Below, piece after piece: positions 61,958 to 64,000 of a stretch of 64,000 nucleotides of DNA. Both the position numbers and the translations under genes were made by a program. Below the pieces are notes generated by a model, which saw only the letters and a list, made by a program, of their open reading frames with translations, was not told the origin of the DNA and searched no databases. Where the stretch lies: contig JAERSH010000013.1 of NCBI GenBank assembly GCA_016845785.1, positions 1-64,000 of the forward strand, read 5' to 3'. Source of the stretch: Fidelibacterota bacterium (lineage in GTDB: Bacteria; Fidelibacterota; Marinisomatia; Marinisomatales; TCS55). Within the stretch, counting starts at the first letter, position 1; each line of letters begins with the position of its first letter.

Positions 61958-63721
61958 TTAATTTTTTTGAGTAGTCACCCAATCCTTGATCTGGTCTTCT
62001 AATACATCCAGTGGAACGGAGCCGTTACCAAGTACGGTATCATGAAAATTTCTTACATCGAATTGTTTTCCCAATTCTTGTTCAGCATATTTTCTTAATT
62101 CTTTAATTTTTAACTCGCCTATTTTATAGGACAATGCTTGACCTGGCCATGCGATATATCGATCTGTTTCTGTTGTGCACTCATGTATGGGCAATGCAGT
62201 GTTGTTTGATAAATAGTCGATCACTTGTTGCCGTGACCATCCCATGGCATGAATTCCTGTATCGACTACTAGACGACAGGCCCTCCACATCTCATAGGTA
62301 AGGCGGCCGAAGTTGCTATAAGGATCGGTGTAAAAACCGGCTTCAATCCCTAGGTATTCACTATACAAACCCCACCCTTCACCAAATGCAGATAGATAAA
62401 GATCTTTTCTAAATTCCGGAAGATCTGTTAACTCAGATGCGATCGAATTTTGCAGGTGATGCCCCGGGACTCCTTCATGAAGTGTTAAAGCTTCCAGATT
62501 ATATAATGGTCGCACATCCAGTTTATAGGTATTCACCCAATAATAACCCGGTTCTTTGCTCCCCTCTGCAGGACCTACATATCGTCCACCGGTATATTTT
62601 GGTGCCAAATCGTCAGGAACAGGTGCTACGCCATAAGGCAATCTTGGCAATTTATTGAATAGTGCCGGCAATTTTGCATCCATCCGTTTTGCAATAAAGG
62701 ACGCCTCCTTCAATAAAGCTTCCGGCGATTCTGCATAAAATTGTGGATCAGTTCTGAGGAAATCAAGAAAATCAGAAAAGCTACCTGAAAAACCAACAGA
62801 TTTAATGATGGCTTCCATTTCACCACGGATTCTTGTCACTTCTTTTAAGCCTATTGAATGAATCTGTTCAGCAGTCAAATCCAACGTAGTAAAATGATTA
62901 ATCTTGAAATTATAATAATCCATGCCTCCTGGCAGTTTATATGCACCTAATGTTGTGCGCGCACCAGGATAATATTCATTTAGAAAGAAATCCAGAAAAG
63001 CGGCATAAGCTTTCACAGCACCATTCATTACGGCATGTTCACCCTGTTGTTTAATAAGAGATTTTTGTTCATCCGAAAATGAATTGGGGAATGAGCGAAA
63101 TGGTGCATAGAAGGCACTTTTATCAGGTGTATCTACCACATGGGTATTGATCGTCACCTCATATCCATTCAATACAATTTGGGGAATCGTGATACCCGAT
63201 TGAATACCCAATCGCATATTGGTAATCTGTTCATCAAAATATCTTGGGAAATCCAATAATCGATCAATATAGTTTTGGTAATCCGCCACCGTTTGGAATG
63301 GCATCGCTTTATGCAAGCGTGCAAGACCCGTGTGAAAACCTGAATCGGCATTAAAAGGCATATAGTAATCTTTATATTCGACCCCCTTAATACGGCTAAT
63401 CACAATTCGCTTAAAAATCTTATGATTCACTTTGTCTTTTTTTGAGAGGGCATTTATTTGAATTTTTTCCATCCTCGCAATAATGGATCGCCAAAATTCC
63501 AGATTTTTTTCCATCTGTTCTACAGAGACCAATGGCATACGATCATTCGATGAATGGATCCCAGAATAAGTAGCATTGATTGGATTGGAGTCCAATTGAT
63601 ATTGACGGGCGTCCGAAAAAATTTGATACAATTCGGTAGTTGGGTCCGGCTTCATGCAAGACACAAAAATAACGGCCCACCATAAACCGACATACCATTT
63701 ATATACTTTGCTATGGTTCAA
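61958..63721 (-). CDS. DUF885 metallopeptidase-like lipoprotein
   Basis: A 587-residue exported protein with an N-terminal hydrophobic signal ending VSC (Cys22 as likely lipid anchor). The HEGVPGHH motif (415-422) in ALTLHEGVPGHHLQ is the metal site of DUF885 family enzymes, with a downstream Glu in AFGEGWGLYSEYLG. It starts at TTG with AGGAGG five bases upstream. The family's substrate is not settled; coupling to an SNF transporter favours peptide or amino-acid use. Confidence 0.9.
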   Translation of the reverse strand: MNHSKVYKWYVGLWWAVIFVSCMKPDPTTELYQIFSDARQYQLDSNPINATYSGIHSSNDRMPLVSVEQMEKNLEFWRSIIARMEKIQINALSKKDKVNHKIFKRIVISRIKGVEYKDYYMPFNADSGFHTGLARLHKAMPFQTVADYQNYIDRLLDFPRYFDEQITNMRLGIQSGITIPQIVLNGYEVTINTHVVDTPDKSAFYAPFRSFPNSFSDEQKSLIKQQGEHAVMNGAVKAYAAFLDFFLNEYYPGARTTLGAYKLPGGMDYYNFKINHFTTLDLTAEQIHSIGLKEVTRIRGEMEAIIKSVGFSGSFSDFLDFLRTDPQFYAESPEALLKEASFIAKRMDAKLPALFNKLPRLPYGVAPVPDDLAPKYTGGRYVGPAEGSKEPGYYWVNTYKLDVRPLYNLEALTLHEGVPGHHLQNSIASELTDLPEFRKDLYLSAFGEGWGLYSEYLGIEAGFYTDPYSNFGRLTYEMWRACRLVVDTGIHAMGWSRQQVIDYLSNNTALPIHECTTETDRYIAWPGQALSYKIGELKIKELRKYAEQELGKQFDVRNFHDTVLGNGSVPLDVLEDQIKDWVTTQKN

Positions 63722-63782
63722 TTTACCCTCCTCATAGGGGTCTAAGTGTAATGTAAGCCTATACTCTTTACAAATTAAAAAA

Positions 63783-63813
63783 CCCCCGATATCCTAAAAA
63801 TGAATAGCGGGGG
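63783..63813 (-). terminator. Terminator after the right-edge gene
   Basis: CCCCCG and CGGGGG pair (63783-63788 with 63808-63813) with an inner TAT/ATA. TTTTTTAATTT follows in the minus direction. It separates the partial gene from DUF885. Confidence 0.82.
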
Positions 63814-63834
63814 CTCTGTAAACATTTTAGAATA

Positions 63835-64000
63835 TTAATCTTTTACTTTTTTTACAATCCGTTTTTTCATGATCTTACCATCGGTAGATCCTTTTATGAT
63901 AAATACATTTTCATCTTCCAAACTACCACCCATCTTTTTGATGCTGACCGTTTTATGCTTTTCGCCTGATTCACCTTTTTCAATCCAATGCATTTCATCT
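63835..64000 (-). CDS. C-terminal part of an unknown protein (gene enters from the right)
   Basis: The minus-strand frame has 54 residues before TAA at 63837-63835. The end is basic and beta-like (TVSIKKMGGS, NVFIIKGSTDGKIMKKRIVKKVKD). It is too short for a family call. The terminator at 63783-63813 ends it. Confidence 0.55.
   Translation of the reverse strand, partial: DEMHWIEKGESGEKHKTVSIKKMGGSLEDENVFIIKGSTDGKIMKKRIVKKVKD

Overview
The window looks like a chromosomal segment of a Gram-negative bacterium of the Fibrobacterota-Chlorobiota-Bacteroidota (FCB) superphylum, most like marine Marinimicrobia (SAR406) in my judgement. This rests on gene content: a TonB-dependent receptor with a DUF4249 lipoprotein, a CBM9/DUF5916 barrel protein, DUF885, a Bacteroidetes-style AMP nucleosidase, a fused E1 2-oxoacid dehydrogenase and a citramalate synthase. 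The taxon is an inference, not proven by a marker gene. Almost all genes lie on the minus strand in tight operons with 1-4 base stop/start overlaps. TTG and GTG starts are frequent and often preceded by a strong AGGAGG-type site.

Layout. 1-650: the 5' end of a cupin gene, a cluster of GGCGGA/TCCGCC palindromes, a terminator and a decayed coding remnant. 653-7002: an AT-rich integrated mobile island bounded by 48-bp direct repeats of the 3' part of tRNA-Val(UAC). It has a tyrosine integrase, an excisionase-like HTH protein, a phage-type replication-initiation domain protein, two tandem paralogous small proteins, and a cargo of exported proteins. 6956-7160: the restored tRNA-Val and a tRNA fragment split by a palindrome. 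7161-19103: lon, then one long minus-strand run queD-yhhQ-folE-ABM-lpdA-lipB-E1-E2-methyltransferase-lipA-cytochrome c. This joins queuosine precursor genes to a complete lipoate-dependent 2-oxoacid dehydrogenase complex with its own lipoylation enzymes. 19229-30900: the branched-chain amino acid operon ilvD-ilvB-ilvN-ilvC-leuB-leuA-leuC-leuD-cimA, preceded by a Leu/Ile/Val-rich leader peptide and mutually exclusive RNA hairpins. 31007-36803: nth, small proteins, an MBL hydrolase, a lipoprotein, citrate synthase and a HAD phosphatase. 36810-44591: an envelope glycoconjugate locus (nucleotidyltransferase, YejM-like sulfatase-fold membrane protein, heptosyltransferase-like, CDP-glycerol-transferase-like, GT4, MsbA-like ABC exporter). 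44676-50667: housekeeping and redox genes (GNAT, GroES-like, hemW, AMP nucleosidase, xth, bolA, monothiol glutaredoxin, tRNA-Glu, DUF2231, bacterioferritin and Bfd). 50708-64000: an envelope operon (M20 amidohydrolase, NDUFA9-like, Bcp peroxiredoxin, TonB receptor, DUF4249, phosphodiesterase), then DUF5916, an SNF transporter, DUF885 and a partial gene.

Most notable points: (1) the Bcp/PrxQ peroxiredoxin gene has an in-frame UGA exactly at the peroxidatic cysteine, with a plausible bacterial SECIS hairpin just after it, so it is probably a selenoprotein; (2) a classical-looking translational attenuator precedes ilvD; (3) the tRNA-Val island carries exported proteins sharing an unnamed Cys-pair module; (4) beside both tRNA genes there is a partial tRNA copy split by a palindrome.
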